Positions 1 through 8,050 of a DNA stretch of 64,000 nucleotides are shown one piece after another. The stretch comes from Nocardiopsis gilva YIM 90087 (lineage in GTDB: Bacteria; Actinomycetota; Actinomycetes; Streptosporangiales; Streptosporangiaceae): contig NZ_CP022753.1 in the NCBI RefSeq assembly GCF_002263495.1, forward strand, positions 2,480,001-2,544,000, given 5' to 3'. The notes under the pieces are model-generated. The model was not told the DNA's origin and made no database searches. It saw nothing but the letters and a program-made list of their open reading frames with translations. Within the stretch, counting starts at the first letter, position 1. Every line of letters starts with the position of its first letter. Both the position numbers and the translations under genes were made by a program.

Positions 1-85
1 GCCGCGCGTGCTGCGTCATGTCGTCGTCGGACGCGCGCCCCCGGCCTTGGCCGCCTGAACCAGCGAGCAACCGAACTTGTCATAC

Positions 86-119
86 GGCTCCGCCCCGCGC
101 CAGACCGCGGGGCGGAGCC
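86..119. terminator. GC-rich hairpin upstream of sco
   Basis: The 13-base arms 86-98 and 107-119 are perfectly complementary around an 8-base loop. No T-run follows on the + strand. A short reading frame that is open from the window edge stops at 56-58, so the hairpin may terminate a + strand gene lying mostly outside the window. It could instead sit in the sco leader. Confidence 0.4.
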
Positions 120-141
120 CATCGTGCTGAGGAAATCGACT

Positions 142-762
142 ATGCGTATCACCATGCCGCTCGCTGGCGGTCTGGCCCTGCTGGCGGCACTGACCGCCTG
201 TTCCGGGCCGGGAAGCCAGCCGGGTGACGACTCGCCCTACACCGGCACCGAGATCGACGGCGCGTTCACCCTGCCGTCCATCACCTTCACCGACAACAAG
301 GGCGAGGACTACGACCTCAAGGCGGACTCGGAGGGCGTCACCACCGCCGTCTTCTTCGGGTTCACCAACTGCCCGGACATCTGCCCCACGACCATGGCCG
401 ACATGGCCCAGGCCGTCGACAAACTGGACGCGGACCAGCGGGAGCGGTTCAAGGTGGTCTTCGTCACCGCCGACCCCGATCGGGACGACCCCAAGCTGCT
501 CGACATGTGGTTGAGCAGCTTCAACCCGGACTTCACCGGTCTGACCGGGTCGATCGACGACACCGACAAGGCCGCGAGCGACCTCGGGATCTCCGTCGAG
601 CGCCCCGAGGACCGCGAGGGCGACTACCAGGTCGGGCACGGCAGCCAGACCCTGGTGTTCTCTCCCGAGGGCGAGTCCGAACTCATGTGGAACTACGGGA
701 CCGAACCCGACGCCATCGCCGACGACCTGAAACTGCTGCTGAAAGAAGACGACGCCCAATGA
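142..762 (+). CDS. SCO1/SenC family copper-binding lipoprotein
   Basis: A 206-residue thioredoxin-fold copper chaperone that helps assemble the CuA centre of cytochrome c oxidase on the outer face of the membrane. A lipoprotein signal ends in the lipobox LTAC (Cys20). The family CxxxC copper site is FTNCPDICP (Cys77, Cys81), and the third ligand is His166 in VGHGSQT. I chose ATG 142 over GTG 124 because GAGGAA lies at proper spacing before it and it gives a compact signal peptide. The stop overlaps the start of the next gene (ATGA), so the two copper proteins are translationally coupled. The oxidase genes they would serve lie at 27.5-37 kb. Confidence 0.95.
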   Translation: MRITMPLAGGLALLAALTACSGPGSQPGDDSPYTGTEIDGAFTLPSITFTDNKGEDYDLKADSEGVTTAVFFGFTNCPDICPTTMADMAQAVDKLDADQRERFKVVFVTADPDRDDPKLLDMWLSSFNPDFTGLTGSIDDTDKAASDLGISVERPEDREGDYQVGHGSQTLVFSPEGESELMWNYGTEPDAIADDLKLLLKEDDAQ

Positions 763-1319
763 CCGCCACGTTGAAGCACAGCCTCCTGCTGCCGGCCGCC
801 CTGCTCGCCTTCGGCGCGCTGAGCGCCTGCGGCGGCCCGGAGGCCGGCGGTGCCGCCGAGGAGACCTCCGCGGCCGACGGCGGCTCCTCCGAGCCGTCCA
901 TCACGGTCACGGACGCCACCGTCCGCGTCCCGTCCAACCCGGACGTCACCGCCGGGTACCTGACCATCGAGAACACCGGCGGTGCCGACGATGTCCTGAC
1001 CGGCGTGACCACGGACGCCGCGAAGGAGGTGCAGATGCACGACACCGTGAACAACGACGGCCAGATGAAGATGGAGCAGCAGGACACTGTCTCCGTCCCC
1101 GCCGGTGACACCGTCAAGTTCGAGAGCGGCGGCCTGCACCTGATGCTCATGGAGCCCAAGGGGGTCGCGAACCTCGAAGCGGGTGACACGGTCACGCTCA
1201 CCCTGAGCTTCAAGGAGTCGGGCGACATCGAGACCGCGGCCACCATCGAGGACCCGATGCAGGGCACGGACTCGACGGACTCGGGGTCCCACGAGGACAT
1301 GGACCACGAGAGCCACTGA
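759..1319 (+). CDS. PCu(A)C family periplasmic copper chaperone lipoprotein
   Basis: A 186-residue lipoprotein (lipobox LSAC, Cys24) with a single PCu(A)C domain at about residues 47-155. The Cu(I) ligand pattern H...M...HxM is present: His94 in VQMHDT, Met103/105 in GQMKM, and His127 with Met129/131 in GLHLMLM. Members of this family hand Cu(I) to Sco or directly to the CuA site of cytochrome oxidase. The start overlaps the sco stop, as expected for a two-gene operon. The C-terminus is rich in His, Asp and Glu (DMDHESH) and could add a weak metal site; that last point is inference. Confidence 0.93.
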   Translation: MTATLKHSLLLPAALLAFGALSACGGPEAGGAAEETSAADGGSSEPSITVTDATVRVPSNPDVTAGYLTIENTGGADDVLTGVTTDAAKEVQMHDTVNNDGQMKMEQQDTVSVPAGDTVKFESGGLHLMLMEPKGVANLEAGDTVTLTLSFKESGDIETAATIEDPMQGTDSTDSGSHEDMDHESH

Positions 1320-1326
1320 CCCTCGG

Positions 1327-1372
1327 GCGGGCCGGTTGCGGGGCGGGCGTACCCCCTCCACAACCGGTCCGC
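1327..1372 (+). terminator. Terminator of the sco-pcuAC operon
   Basis: Arms 1327-1338 and 1361-1372 pair over 12 positions with one G-U, and the right arm is followed by TTTCCT. It begins eight bases after the PCu(A)C stop codon. Confidence 0.6.
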
Positions 1373-1439
1373 TTTCCTAGAGACCACGACCCGCGGCCGG
1401 TCGGAGGCGGTCGATGCGGGGGCCAGCGGCGCTGTCGTC

Positions 1440-2084
1440 TCAGCGCAGCCGCTCGCAGTCCCCGATCCGCACGACGCGGGTGCAGTTCGCGCGGGTCGGT
1501 TTCACCATTTCCCCGTTCGCCCGGTCGCTCCGCTCCACCCAGGCGTGAGCCTCGTCCGGACCGTGCCCTCCGGCCATCTGGCGGTCGACGAGCCGCGCCT
1601 CCCGCGTCTCATCGTCGGCCTCCATGTACCACAGCTCGGTGAGCAGAGGGCGCACGTCGCGCCAGAGAGGGGCGTCGTCGGCGAGGTAGTTGCCCTCGGT
1701 CACGACCAGCCGGACACTCGACTCGACCACGTGCCGAGCGGCGACGGGCTCCTCCAGAGCTCGGTCGAAGCCGGGCGCGTAGACGGGGGACTCATCCGTG
1801 TGCAGCCGCCGCAGCAGCGCCAGATACCCGCGCACGTCGAACGTGTCGGGGGCGCCCTTACGATGGCGACGGCCGATCCGGTCCAACTGCGCGTTGGACA
1901 GGTGGAAGCCGTCCATCGGCAGGTAGGCGGCACTGTCCGCGCCCAGGTCCCGGCGGACCTCCTCGACCAGATACCGCGCCAGCGCCGACTTTCCTGCTCC
2001 CGGCGGTCCGGTAATGCCGAGGAACGCCCGCGGAGCGGCCGTGACGGCCATCGCCCGCGCGTCGTCGGCCAGTTTCTCCAGCAT
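1440..2084 (-). CDS. Uridine kinase-like P-loop nucleoside/nucleotide kinase family protein
   Basis: A 214-residue P-loop kinase. The Walker A motif GPPGAGKSAL starts near residue 26. MDGFHLSN, near residue 78, matches the substrate-loop signature of the phosphoribulokinase/uridine kinase/pantothenate kinase superfamily. The actinobacterial relatives I recall are labelled only 'nucleoside/nucleotide kinase family protein', and the substrate cannot be told from the sequence. It is convergent with pcuAC and stands alone. The length fits a single-domain kinase. Confidence 0.8.
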   Translation of the reverse strand: MLEKLADDARAMAVTAAPRAFLGITGPPGAGKSALARYLVEEVRRDLGADSAAYLPMDGFHLSNAQLDRIGRRHRKGAPDTFDVRGYLALLRRLHTDESPVYAPGFDRALEEPVAARHVVESSVRLVVTEGNYLADDAPLWRDVRPLLTELWYMEADDETREARLVDRQMAGGHGPDEAHAWVERSDRANGEMVKPTRANCTRVVRIGDCERLR

Positions 2085-2184
2085 GGCGCCACTCTAATCC
2101 CGACCACGCGTGGGCATCCGGCCGCAGGCGTAGCAGCCGTCGCCTTCCGCACGTCACAGGACCCCGTCATCCCGACGTCACCAC

Positions 2185-2230
2185 TTGACGATCCTTGCCG
2201 CATGGGTTAATTATTAACCTTATGGTTAAT
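2185..2230 (+). promoter_or_regulatory. Promoter with palindromic operator over the arsR start
   Basis: TTGACG (2185-2190) is followed after 17 bases by the A/T hexamer TAATTA (2208-2213). The hexamer lies inside the perfect palindrome GGTTAATTATTAACC (2205-2219), and a third half-site GGTTAAT occurs at 2224-2230 across the ATG at 2222. Transcription would begin at or next to the start codon, giving a leaderless mRNA. This is a likely autoregulatory ArsR operator. Confidence 0.6.
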
Positions 2231-2563
2231 GATGTCGATGCGACGCTGACCGCACTGGCCGATCCCACTCGGCGGCGCATCGTGGAGCTGCTGCGCGACC
2301 GGCCGCGGCGGGCCGGTGAACTGGCGGCCGCCTTCGACGCGAGTGCCCCGGCGATCAGTCGGCACCTGCGGATGCTGCGTCGCAGCGGCTTGGTCGTCGA
2401 GCACCCCACCAAGGACGACGCCCGCGTCCGGGTCTACCGGTTGCGCCAAGAACCGTTCACGGGCCTGCAGGCCTGGCTGGATCAGGTGCAGGCCTTCTGG
2501 GCCGATCAGCTCGGCGCCTTCAAGGAGCACGCCGAGCGCGACACTGAGAGGGGAACATCATGA
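2222..2563 (+). CDS. ArsR family winged-helix transcriptional regulator
   Basis: A 113-residue ArsR/SmtB-type repressor. The winged HTH spans about residues 5-75 (ALADPTRRRIVELL, then the recognition helix SAPAISRHLRML at 41-52). No cysteine metal site is visible, so it belongs to the non-metal ArsR group that accompanies SRPBCC/AHSA1 proteins. I chose ATG 2222 because the family N-terminus begins just after it. An in-frame TTG at 2195 would add nine residues encoded by the operator palindrome. There is no Shine-Dalgarno sequence, consistent with leaderless translation. It overlaps the next gene by ATGA. Confidence 0.9.
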   Translation: MVNDVDATLTALADPTRRRIVELLRDRPRRAGELAAAFDASAPAISRHLRMLRRSGLVVEHPTKDDARVRVYRLRQEPFTGLQAWLDQVQAFWADQLGAFKEHAERDTERGTS

Positions 2564-3015
2564 GTACGACCGCCACAGCCTCCACCGAGGTGGCCTGCGA
2601 TCCGGAGACCGCCTTCACCGTATTCACCAGCGACATCGGCAGCTGGTGGAAGCGCGGCACGCCCTACTGGAACGACCCCGAGCGCGCCCTGGAACTGCGT
2701 TTCGAACCCGAGGCCGGTGGCCGCTTCATCGAGGTGCACGACAAGGAGAGCGGTGAGGGGTTCGAAATCGGCCGGGTCCTGGCATGGGAGCCCGGTAAGC
2801 GGCTGGTCTTCACCTGGCGCCAGCGGAGCTGGGAAGACGACGAGTCCACCGAGGTCGAGGTGAACTTCGAGCCGACCGAAGAGGGGACACGGGTGACCGT
2901 CGAGCACAGCGGCTGGGACCGAGTACGCTCCGCGTTCCCCGGCGTGGTGGAGGGCTACACCCACGGCTGGAACGAGCTCCTCGGCTTCTACGCCGAAACG
3001 GCGACGACCCGATGA
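2560..3015 (+). CDS. SRPBCC (AHSA1-like) domain protein
   Basis: A 151-residue single-domain protein of the START-like SRPBCC superfamily, AHSA1 branch. Typical features are the N-terminal 'V..DPETAFTVFT', the WW-like GSWWKRG near residue 28, LVFTWR in the central sheet and GVVEGYTHGWNELL in the long C-terminal helix. Such proteins bind small hydrophobic ligands in a helix-grip cavity, and the ligand here is unknown. The ATGA overlap with arsR indicates co-expression and probable co-regulation by that repressor. This pairing is common in actinobacteria. Confidence 0.88.
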   Translation: MSTTATASTEVACDPETAFTVFTSDIGSWWKRGTPYWNDPERALELRFEPEAGGRFIEVHDKESGEGFEIGRVLAWEPGKRLVFTWRQRSWEDDESTEVEVNFEPTEEGTRVTVEHSGWDRVRSAFPGVVEGYTHGWNELLGFYAETATTR

Positions 3016-3080
3016 GCGGACGGATCCCACGGCCCCTGGTTCGACACCGCTGACCTGCGCTCAGGTGCCGCAGGCATCGA

Positions 3081-3147
3081 ACCGAATGAGCCGAGAGGCC
3101 ATCGACCGATCGTGAGGGTCGGTCGATGGCCTCTCGGCTCATTCGGT
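3081..3147. terminator. Bidirectional terminator with 29-bp perfect stem
   Basis: Arms 3081-3109 and 3119-3147 are perfectly complementary over 29 bases with a 9-base loop. The right arm contains the stop codon (3139-3141) of the convergent antitoxin-like gene. There is no T-run. It separates the AHSA1 gene from the - strand gene. Confidence 0.7.
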
Positions 3148-3609
3148 GACGTCCACCGCTCCGAAGTCTCCGTACGTCGGCTCAAGAGCGCGTTTGTACT
3201 GTGCTGGATCCGCCTTGATCCGAGCGGTCGCTCGCCATCCCGCAATGACCTCCTGAACACTCATATCCGTGTCCAGTTCGGCTGCGTCGGACAATGCGGC
3301 GACGAGTTCGTCGGAGAACTCATGCACCTCGTCCTCTTCCAGGTGGCGGACCCACGGGAAGACGTCGCGTACGGCCAGATGCAGCGAGTGAGTGCCGGGA
3401 TCCTGCTTTGCCATGGAGAGGAAGATCCGGGATGCCGTGGTGAGTGTCAGGTCCCGAAGATCTTCGCGGTCTGCGGCGATCAGATAGAAGTCAGGTGCGT
3501 CACGGTGGGTGACGCGGACGCGGCCGAGGCTGGTGGCGCGCTCAGCCACGCTGCGTGGATTTCGGGACAGGTCGGAGAAGGTGACGGTGTCCGGCGAGCT
3601 AGTGCTCAT
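3139..3609 (-). CDS. Phd/YefM-like antitoxin-type protein, orphan
   Basis: A 156-residue protein. Its first 60 residues (VTFSDLSRNPRSVAERA, then RVRVTHRDAPDFYLIAA) match the prevent-host-death fold: an N-terminal DNA-binding half in which 'FSDLSRNP..VAE' replaces the usual 'A..nf..vl..v'. The remaining ~95 acidic residues resemble the C-terminal extension of actinobacterial 'prevent-host-death family' proteins and could be the toxin-binding part. No RelE, Doc or PIN-type toxin gene is next to it: glnA lies upstream and AHSA1 is convergent. Start ATG 3609 lies 15 bases from a 16-bp palindrome. It could also be a stand-alone regulator. Confidence 0.7.
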   Translation of the reverse strand: MSTSSPDTVTFSDLSRNPRSVAERATSLGRVRVTHRDAPDFYLIAADREDLRDLTLTTASRIFLSMAKQDPGTHSLHLAVRDVFPWVRHLEEDEVHEFSDELVAALSDAAELDTDMSVQEVIAGWRATARIKADPAQYKRALEPTYGDFGAVDVTE

Positions 3610-3623
3610 GGATCACCGTCGAT

Positions 3624-3639
3624 TCAGAACATGTTCTGA
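3624..3639. promoter_or_regulatory. 16-bp perfect palindrome upstream of the antitoxin-like gene
   Basis: TCAGAACATGTTCTGA is a perfect palindrome ending 15 bases before the start codon of the - strand gene. Its GAACATGTTC core resembles the Gram-positive SOS box (CGAACN4GTTCG) but lacks the flanking C and G. The position fits an autoregulatory operator for a Phd-like protein. Confidence 0.5.
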
Positions 3640-3649
3640 GCTTCAGGAG

Positions 3650-3700
3650 AAAAACGGAAAGGGCCGCTGATCCCGTTAACAGAGCGGAATCAGCGGCCCT
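3650..3700 (-). terminator. Rho-independent terminator of glnA
   Basis: Arms 3660-3671 and 3689-3700 pair over 12 perfect bases. Read on the - strand, the stem is followed by TTTCCGTTTTT (3659 down to about 3650), a U-rich tail. It lies 46 bases past the glnA stop. Confidence 0.85.
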
Positions 3701-3746
3701 CAGAGGCCTTCACTACGGTCGCACCGCAGGTCGGCGCATCGTGTTC

Positions 3747-5171
3747 TTAGATGTCGTAGTACAGCTCGAACTCACGCGGGTGCGGGCGCAGGCGGAGGGA
3801 GTCGATCTCCTCGGTGCGCTTGTAGTCCACGTAGGTCTCGATGAGGTCCGGAGTGAACACGCCGCCCTCGAGGAGGAACTCGTGGTCGGACTCCAGGGCC
3901 TCCAGGGCCGAGTAGAGGGAGTCGGGGACCTTGTTGATGGCGTCGGCCTCCGCGGGCGGGAGCTCGTAGAGGTCCTTGTCGACCGGCTCCGGCGGCTCGA
4001 CCTTGTTCTTGATGCCGTCGATGCCCGCCATGAGCATCGCGGAGAACGCGAGGTAGGGGTTGGCCGACGGATCCGGGACGCGGAACTCCAGGCGCTTGGC
4101 CTTGGGGTTGGAGCCGGTCAGCGGGATGCGGATGCAGGCGGAGCGGTTGCGCTGCGAGTAGACCAGGTTGACCGGGGCCTCGAAGCCCGGCACCAGGCGG
4201 TGGTAGGAGTTCACCGTCGGGTTGGTCAGGGCCAGCAGCGCGGGAGCGTGCTTGAGCAGGCCGCCGATGTAGTAGCGCGCCATGTCGGACAGCTGCGCGT
4301 AGCCGGTCTCGTCGAAGAACAGCGGCTCGCCGTTCTTCCACAGGCTCTGGTGGCAGTGCATGCCCGAGCCGTTGTCGCCGAAGACGGGCTTGGGCATGAA
4401 GGTGACCGACTTGCCCTGCTGGTACGCCGTGTTCTTCACGATGTACTTGTACAGCTGCACCGTGTCGGCGGACTTGAGCATGGTGTCGAAGCGGAAGTCG
4501 ATCTCCGCCTGGCCGGCGGTGCCGACCTCGTGGTGCTGGATCTCCACGTTCACACCGGCGTCGATCAGGTTGCGCACCATGGTCGACCGCAGGTCGCTGT
4601 AGTGGTCGACCGGCTCGACCGGGAAGTAGCCGCCCTTGTAGCGCGGGCGGTAGCCGAGGTTGGAGGTCCCGTTCTCGGTGCCGGTGTTCCAGGCGCCCTC
4701 GATCGAGTCGATGTAGTAGAAGCTCGCGTTCTCACGGGTCTCGAAGCGCACGTCGTCGAAGATGTAGAACTCGGCCTCCGGGCCGAAGAACACGGTGTCG
4801 GCGATGCCGGTGCCCTTGAGGTACGCCTCGGCCTTGCGGGCGACGTTGCGCGGGTCGCGGCTGTAGGACTCGCGGGTGAAGGGGTCGTGCACGAAGAACG
4901 TCAGGTTCAGCGTCTTGTGCTGACGGAAAGTGTCCACGACGGCGGTGCTGAAGTCCGGGAGGAGCAGCATGTCCGATTCGTGAATGGCCTGGAAGCCCCG
5001 GATAGAGGAGCCATCGAACATCAGGCCCTCTTCGAAGGTGCCCGCGTCGATGTTCTCGATCGGGAGCGTGAAGTGGTGCGTGGACCCGAACAGGTCCGTG
5101 AACCGGATGTCGAGGAACTTGATGTCCTCGGTCCGGGTGAAGGCCAGAAGCTCTTCGGCGCTGCTGAACAA
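3747..5171 (-). CDS. glnA: Type I glutamine synthetase
   Basis: A 474-residue class I glutamine synthetase that condenses glutamate and ammonia using ATP as a dodecamer in the cytosol. The beta-grasp N-domain (1-105, with the DGSSIRGF loop at 53-60) is followed by the catalytic barrel with metal ligands in [19 protein letters not shown] and [10 protein letters not shown], and by the NRSACIR substrate site. The adenylylation site DKDLYELPP is intact (Tyr about 402), so it is the GlnE-regulated GSI-beta form. The start is TTG 5171, five bases after a perfect GGAGGT; no better ATG or GTG exists near the family N-terminus. A GlnR operator lies about 113 bp upstream. Confidence 0.97.
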   Translation of the reverse strand: MFSSAEELLAFTRTEDIKFLDIRFTDLFGSTHHFTLPIENIDAGTFEEGLMFDGSSIRGFQAIHESDMLLLPDFSTAVVDTFRQHKTLNLTFFVHDPFTRESYSRDPRNVARKAEAYLKGTGIADTVFFGPEAEFYIFDDVRFETRENASFYYIDSIEGAWNTGTENGTSNLGYRPRYKGGYFPVEPVDHYSDLRSTMVRNLIDAGVNVEIQHHEVGTAGQAEIDFRFDTMLKSADTVQLYKYIVKNTAYQQGKSVTFMPKPVFGDNGSGMHCHQSLWKNGEPLFFDETGYAQLSDMARYYIGGLLKHAPALLALTNPTVNSYHRLVPGFEAPVNLVYSQRNRSACIRIPLTGSNPKAKRLEFRVPDPSANPYLAFSAMLMAGIDGIKNKVEPPEPVDKDLYELPPAEADAINKVPDSLYSALEALESDHEFLLEGGVFTPDLIETYVDYKRTEEIDSLRLRPHPREFELYYDI

Positions 5172-5283
5172 AACGTACCTCCGTGCAGGTGTAAGAGGCC
5201 GCGTGGTGAGAACTTCCGCACCATCGCGGGCATGTTCGAACCTCGCCGCCTCCCGGCTACGCCTCTGACGCTAGGAGTAGGCG

Positions 5284-5321
5284 GTTTCCTCGCCATGTCT
5301 CCACTGTTTCCTGCATGTTAC
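5284..5321 (-). promoter_or_regulatory. GlnR operator upstream of glnA
   Basis: Read on the - strand, four pentamers at exact 11-bp periodicity match the actinobacterial GlnR box (a-n6-b-n6-a-n6-b): GTAAC (5317-5321), GAAAC (5306-5310), GACAT (5295-5299) and GAAAC (5284-5288). Three are canonical and one is imperfect. The position, about 113 bp ahead of the glnA start, fits nitrogen-dependent activation. Confidence 0.8.
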
Positions 5322-5476
5322 GGGGTCCGTCGTTTTCCCTGCCCAAGGCGCACATGCGTGTGTACACGGCATACGCCTCGATAACGGTACGCCGATCCGA
5401 GCCGGCGCGCGGGCGCCCAAACGTGCCCTCCGAGGCCGGACGCGACCGGGGTGCGGCCGCCGATAACGTTGTCACC

Positions 5477-5923
5477 ATGGGAAACATGGGCGGCACGGGG
5501 GACGTTGAGTTCCGCTACCGAGGCAACCGGCTGGGCATGCCGGAGGAAGGGCCGGGCTCCGTCCCCGGCGTGGGGCGGCGGTTGCTGGGGGTGTTTCTGG
5601 ACTGGGTTCTGTGCCTGGGTGTGGCGTCCATGGCCACCGGGGTGTCCCCGGCCGACCCGCAGGCCGCCAACAGTGTCTCGGGTCTGGCCCTGCTCATCTT
5701 CGCCCTCTACAACATCGTGCTGCTGACCCTCATCGGCACGACCGTCGGCAAGCGCATCGTGGGCGTGGGCGTCGCCGCGACGGGGGAGCGGCCACTACCC
5801 TGGCCGGCCGCCATGGCGCTGCGCACCGTGCTGCTGTGCCTGGTGGTCCCCGCCGTCATCTACGACCGTGACCTGCGGGGCCTGCACGACCGGGCCGCGG
5901 GAACCGTGAGTCGGCGGTACTGA
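5477..5923 (+). CDS. RDD family membrane protein
   Basis: A 148-residue RDD protein with three predicted membrane helices (about 36-56, 66-88, 110-128). The diagnostic charged residues are R35/R36 and D42 in helix 1 (VGRRLLGVFLDW) and D130 in VIYDRDLRGLHDRAAGT. The function is unknown; some RDD proteins have been linked to ion transport. ATG 5477 is preferred because the RDD domain follows directly. A possible -10 element GATAAC (5462-5467) would place transcription start on the ATG, implying a leaderless mRNA. It is divergent from glnA and shares the intergenic region holding the GlnR box. Confidence 0.85.
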   Translation: MGNMGGTGDVEFRYRGNRLGMPEEGPGSVPGVGRRLLGVFLDWVLCLGVASMATGVSPADPQAANSVSGLALLIFALYNIVLLTLIGTTVGKRIVGVGVAATGERPLPWPAAMALRTVLLCLVVPAVIYDRDLRGLHDRAAGTVSRRY

Positions 5924-6080
5924 CCGTACCGGCGGGGCGGCGGGACCCGGCAGGGGACATCCTGCCCGCCGCATGGCGGACCGCTTGCCGCCGCTTGGTC
6001 GATGATCGACCGCCGTGTAACACGACGTGCCGCGTAACACAGGTGCCAGGTAAGCGTCACAGAGAATGTGGAAGACGAGA

Positions 6081-6114
6081 AGGGGGCGCCGATCCAGTCG
6101 GATCGGCGCCCCCT
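6081..6114. terminator. Bidirectional terminator between RDD and DUF4191 genes
   Basis: Perfect 15-bp arms (6081-6095 and 6100-6114) enclose a 4-base loop, with A/T-rich bases following on the + side (attat). It separates two convergent genes. Confidence 0.8.
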
Positions 6115-6132
6115 ATTATCTGGGTCTGGCGA

Positions 6133-6864
6133 TCAGCCTTGGGCCTTGGGCCCCTTCGGCATCCGCATGCCCTTGGGCATCGGCCCCTTCGGCATCTGGA
6201 TGCCGGCGGGAAGCGCGCGAAGCCGGTAGCGGAGCTCGGCGACCTCGGACTTGTCGAGGTTACGGGGAAGCTTCATGACGTGACGCTGGAGCTTGGAGAC
6301 CGGGACCTGGTCCGCGCCGTTACCGACCTGCAGGTCGTAGATCGGGGTGGTGGCCGCCACCCGCGCCACGCGCTTCTTCTCCCCGGCGATGAGGCCGCGC
6401 AGCCGCGCCGGGTCGCCCTCGCCCACGAGCACGACGCCCGGGCGGCCCACCGCCCGGTGCACGACGTCCATCTGCCGGTTGGCGGCGACACCCGGCTCGA
6501 CCGTCCAGTCGCCGCGCATGTTGTCCAGCACCGCCATGCCGGCGCCGAGGCGTCCGTCCAGCATCTGGTACTGGACGCGCTGCGCGGAGCGGGTGAAGAA
6601 GATGAATCCGGCGAGGAAGCCGATGGGAATGCCCAGGGTGATCCAGTACAGCCAGGCCCCCGTGAGGAAACCGCCGATCACGGAGATCGCGAGCACCGCG
6701 ACGAAGATCCCAGCGGCGATGGGGATGCTCTTCGGGCTCTGCTGGTGCACGACCTTGGCGACCATGCCGATCTGCTTGAACCTGCCGGGCCGCTGCTCCG
6801 CGCCGCCCTTGCCCTTGGCACCGGTGGCCTGGGATGAGTTGTTGTCCTTGGGCTTGTTCGCCAT
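6133..6864 (-). CDS. DUF4191 family membrane protein
   Basis: A 243-residue actinobacterial DUF4191 protein. After a polar Lys/Gly-rich N-terminus (1-27) come two close membrane helices (about 47-70 and 73-90), then a soluble domain with GRLGAGMAVLDNMRG and RPGVVLVGEGDPARLRGLIAGEKKRVARV. The last 22 residues hold three MPKG repeats (IQMPKGPMPKGMRMPKGP). The role is unknown. It lies downstream of lipA on the same strand, separated by a hairpin. The family usually sits between glnA and lipA in actinomycetes, as here. Confidence 0.85.
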   Translation of the reverse strand: MANKPKDNNSSQATGAKGKGGAEQRPGRFKQIGMVAKVVHQQSPKSIPIAAGIFVAVLAISVIGGFLTGAWLYWITLGIPIGFLAGFIFFTRSAQRVQYQMLDGRLGAGMAVLDNMRGDWTVEPGVAANRQMDVVHRAVGRPGVVLVGEGDPARLRGLIAGEKKRVARVAATTPIYDLQVGNGADQVPVSKLQRHVMKLPRNLDKSEVAELRYRLRALPAGIQMPKGPMPKGMRMPKGPKAQG

Positions 6865-6902
6865 GACGTCCAGGATATGTCTCGTGGGGGAGCTAACGTG
6901 AA

Positions 6903-6923
6903 ACGGCGGCCAAGGGCCGCCGT
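6903..6923 (-). terminator. Terminator-like hairpin after lipA
   Basis: Perfect 9-bp arms 6903-6911 and 6915-6923 with a 3-base loop. On the - strand TTTCACGTT follows. It lies between lipA and the DUF4191 gene. Confidence 0.6.
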
Positions 6924-7029
6924 CTCAGCTTGATTACGTTGTCCGGATTGTCGGGGTCGAGGTGGGCGGCTCCCAACACGGTGTCCGATGTTCCCGGCAC
7001 CGCACCGAGGCCCGCCCTGCCCGCGCTTC

Positions 7030-7992
7030 CTAGGCGTGCACGGCGGTGCCGGACGCGGCCTCGGCCTCCCGCTCGCGCTTCTCGATGGCCTGCTTGTACA
7101 GCCGGCCCGCGCGGTAGGAGGAGCGCACCAGCGGCCCGGACATGACACCGGCGAAGCCGATCTCCTCGGCCTCGGTCGCCAGATCCACGAACTCCTGCGG
7201 CTTCACCCACCGGTCGATGGGGTGGTGCAGCTTGGACGGGCGCAGGTACTGGGTGATGGTCAGCAGGTCGCACCCGGCCTCGTGGAGGTCGCGCATGGCC
7301 TGGGAGATCTCCTCCCGCTCCTCGCCCATGCCCAGGATCAGGTTGGACTTGGTGACCAGCCCGTCGGCGCGCGCCTGGGTGATGACGTCCAGGGAGCGCT
7401 CGTACCGGAAGCCGGGGCGGATGCGCTTGAAGATCCGCGGCACCGTCTCGATGTTGTGCGCGAGCACCTCCGGACGCGACCCGAACACCTCGGCCAGCTG
7501 GTCGGGGTCGGCGTTGAAGTCCGGGATCAGCAGCTCGACACCGGTGCCGGGGTTGAGCTCGTGGATCTTGCGGACCGTCTCCGCGTACAGCCACGCGCCG
7601 CCGTCGTCGAGGTCGTCCCGGGCGACACCGGTGACCGTGGCGTACTTCAGCTCCATCGTGCGGACCGACTCGGCGACCTTCAGCGGCTCGCGGCGGTCCA
7701 GGGCGCTCGGCTTGCCGGTGGCGATCTGGCAGAAGTCGCAGCGGCGCGTGCACTGGTCGCCGCCGATGAGGAAGGTGGCCTCGCGGTCCTCCCAGCACTC
7801 ATAGATGTTGGGGCAGCCCGCCTCCTGGCAGACCGTGTGCAGACCCTCGCGCTTCACCAGCGAGTGCAGCTCGGAGTACTCCGGCCCCATCTTCGCCTTG
7901 ATCTTGATCCACGGCGGCTTCTTCTCAATGGGGGTCTCGCTGTTGCGCGCCTCGATGCGCAGCAGCTTGCGGCCCTCAGGAGCGATGGTCAA
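7030..7992 (-). CDS. lipA: Lipoyl synthase
   Basis: A 320-residue radical SAM enzyme that inserts two sulfurs into protein-bound octanoyl groups. The auxiliary cluster cysteines are C55, C60 and C66 ([14 protein letters not shown]) and the radical SAM triad is C81, C85 and C88 ([10 protein letters not shown]). The C-terminal RSSYRAG serine motif that ligates the auxiliary cluster is present. Length and motifs are typical and complete. It lies 58 bp downstream of lipB on the same strand, so octanoyl transfer and sulfur insertion are encoded together. The main client in this window is the SucB lipoyl domain. Confidence 0.97.
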   Translation of the reverse strand: MTIAPEGRKLLRIEARNSETPIEKKPPWIKIKAKMGPEYSELHSLVKREGLHTVCQEAGCPNIYECWEDREATFLIGGDQCTRRCDFCQIATGKPSALDRREPLKVAESVRTMELKYATVTGVARDDLDDGGAWLYAETVRKIHELNPGTGVELLIPDFNADPDQLAEVFGSRPEVLAHNIETVPRIFKRIRPGFRYERSLDVITQARADGLVTKSNLILGMGEEREEISQAMRDLHEAGCDLLTITQYLRPSKLHHPIDRWVKPQEFVDLATEAEEIGFAGVMSGPLVRSSYRAGRLYKQAIEKREREAEAASGTAVHA

Positions 7993-8050
7993 CGCGGGCC
8001 CTTCCTTTCCTCATCCACGCTGGGGAGGTCGTCGTGATGCTCATACAGGG

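Noticed and set aside
3741-5384. Very long open frame opposite glnA
   Set aside because: It mirrors the third-position GC of glnA, has a Val/Leu/Gly/Arg-rich shadow composition and no family similarity. Similar shadows oppose the ctaD, qcrB, fadD and pepA genes.
6016-6055. Repeated GTAAC/GTAAG pentamers as a second GlnR site
   Set aside because: Their spacings are about 18 and 16 bases, not the 11-base steps of a GlnR box, and they lie between convergent genes.
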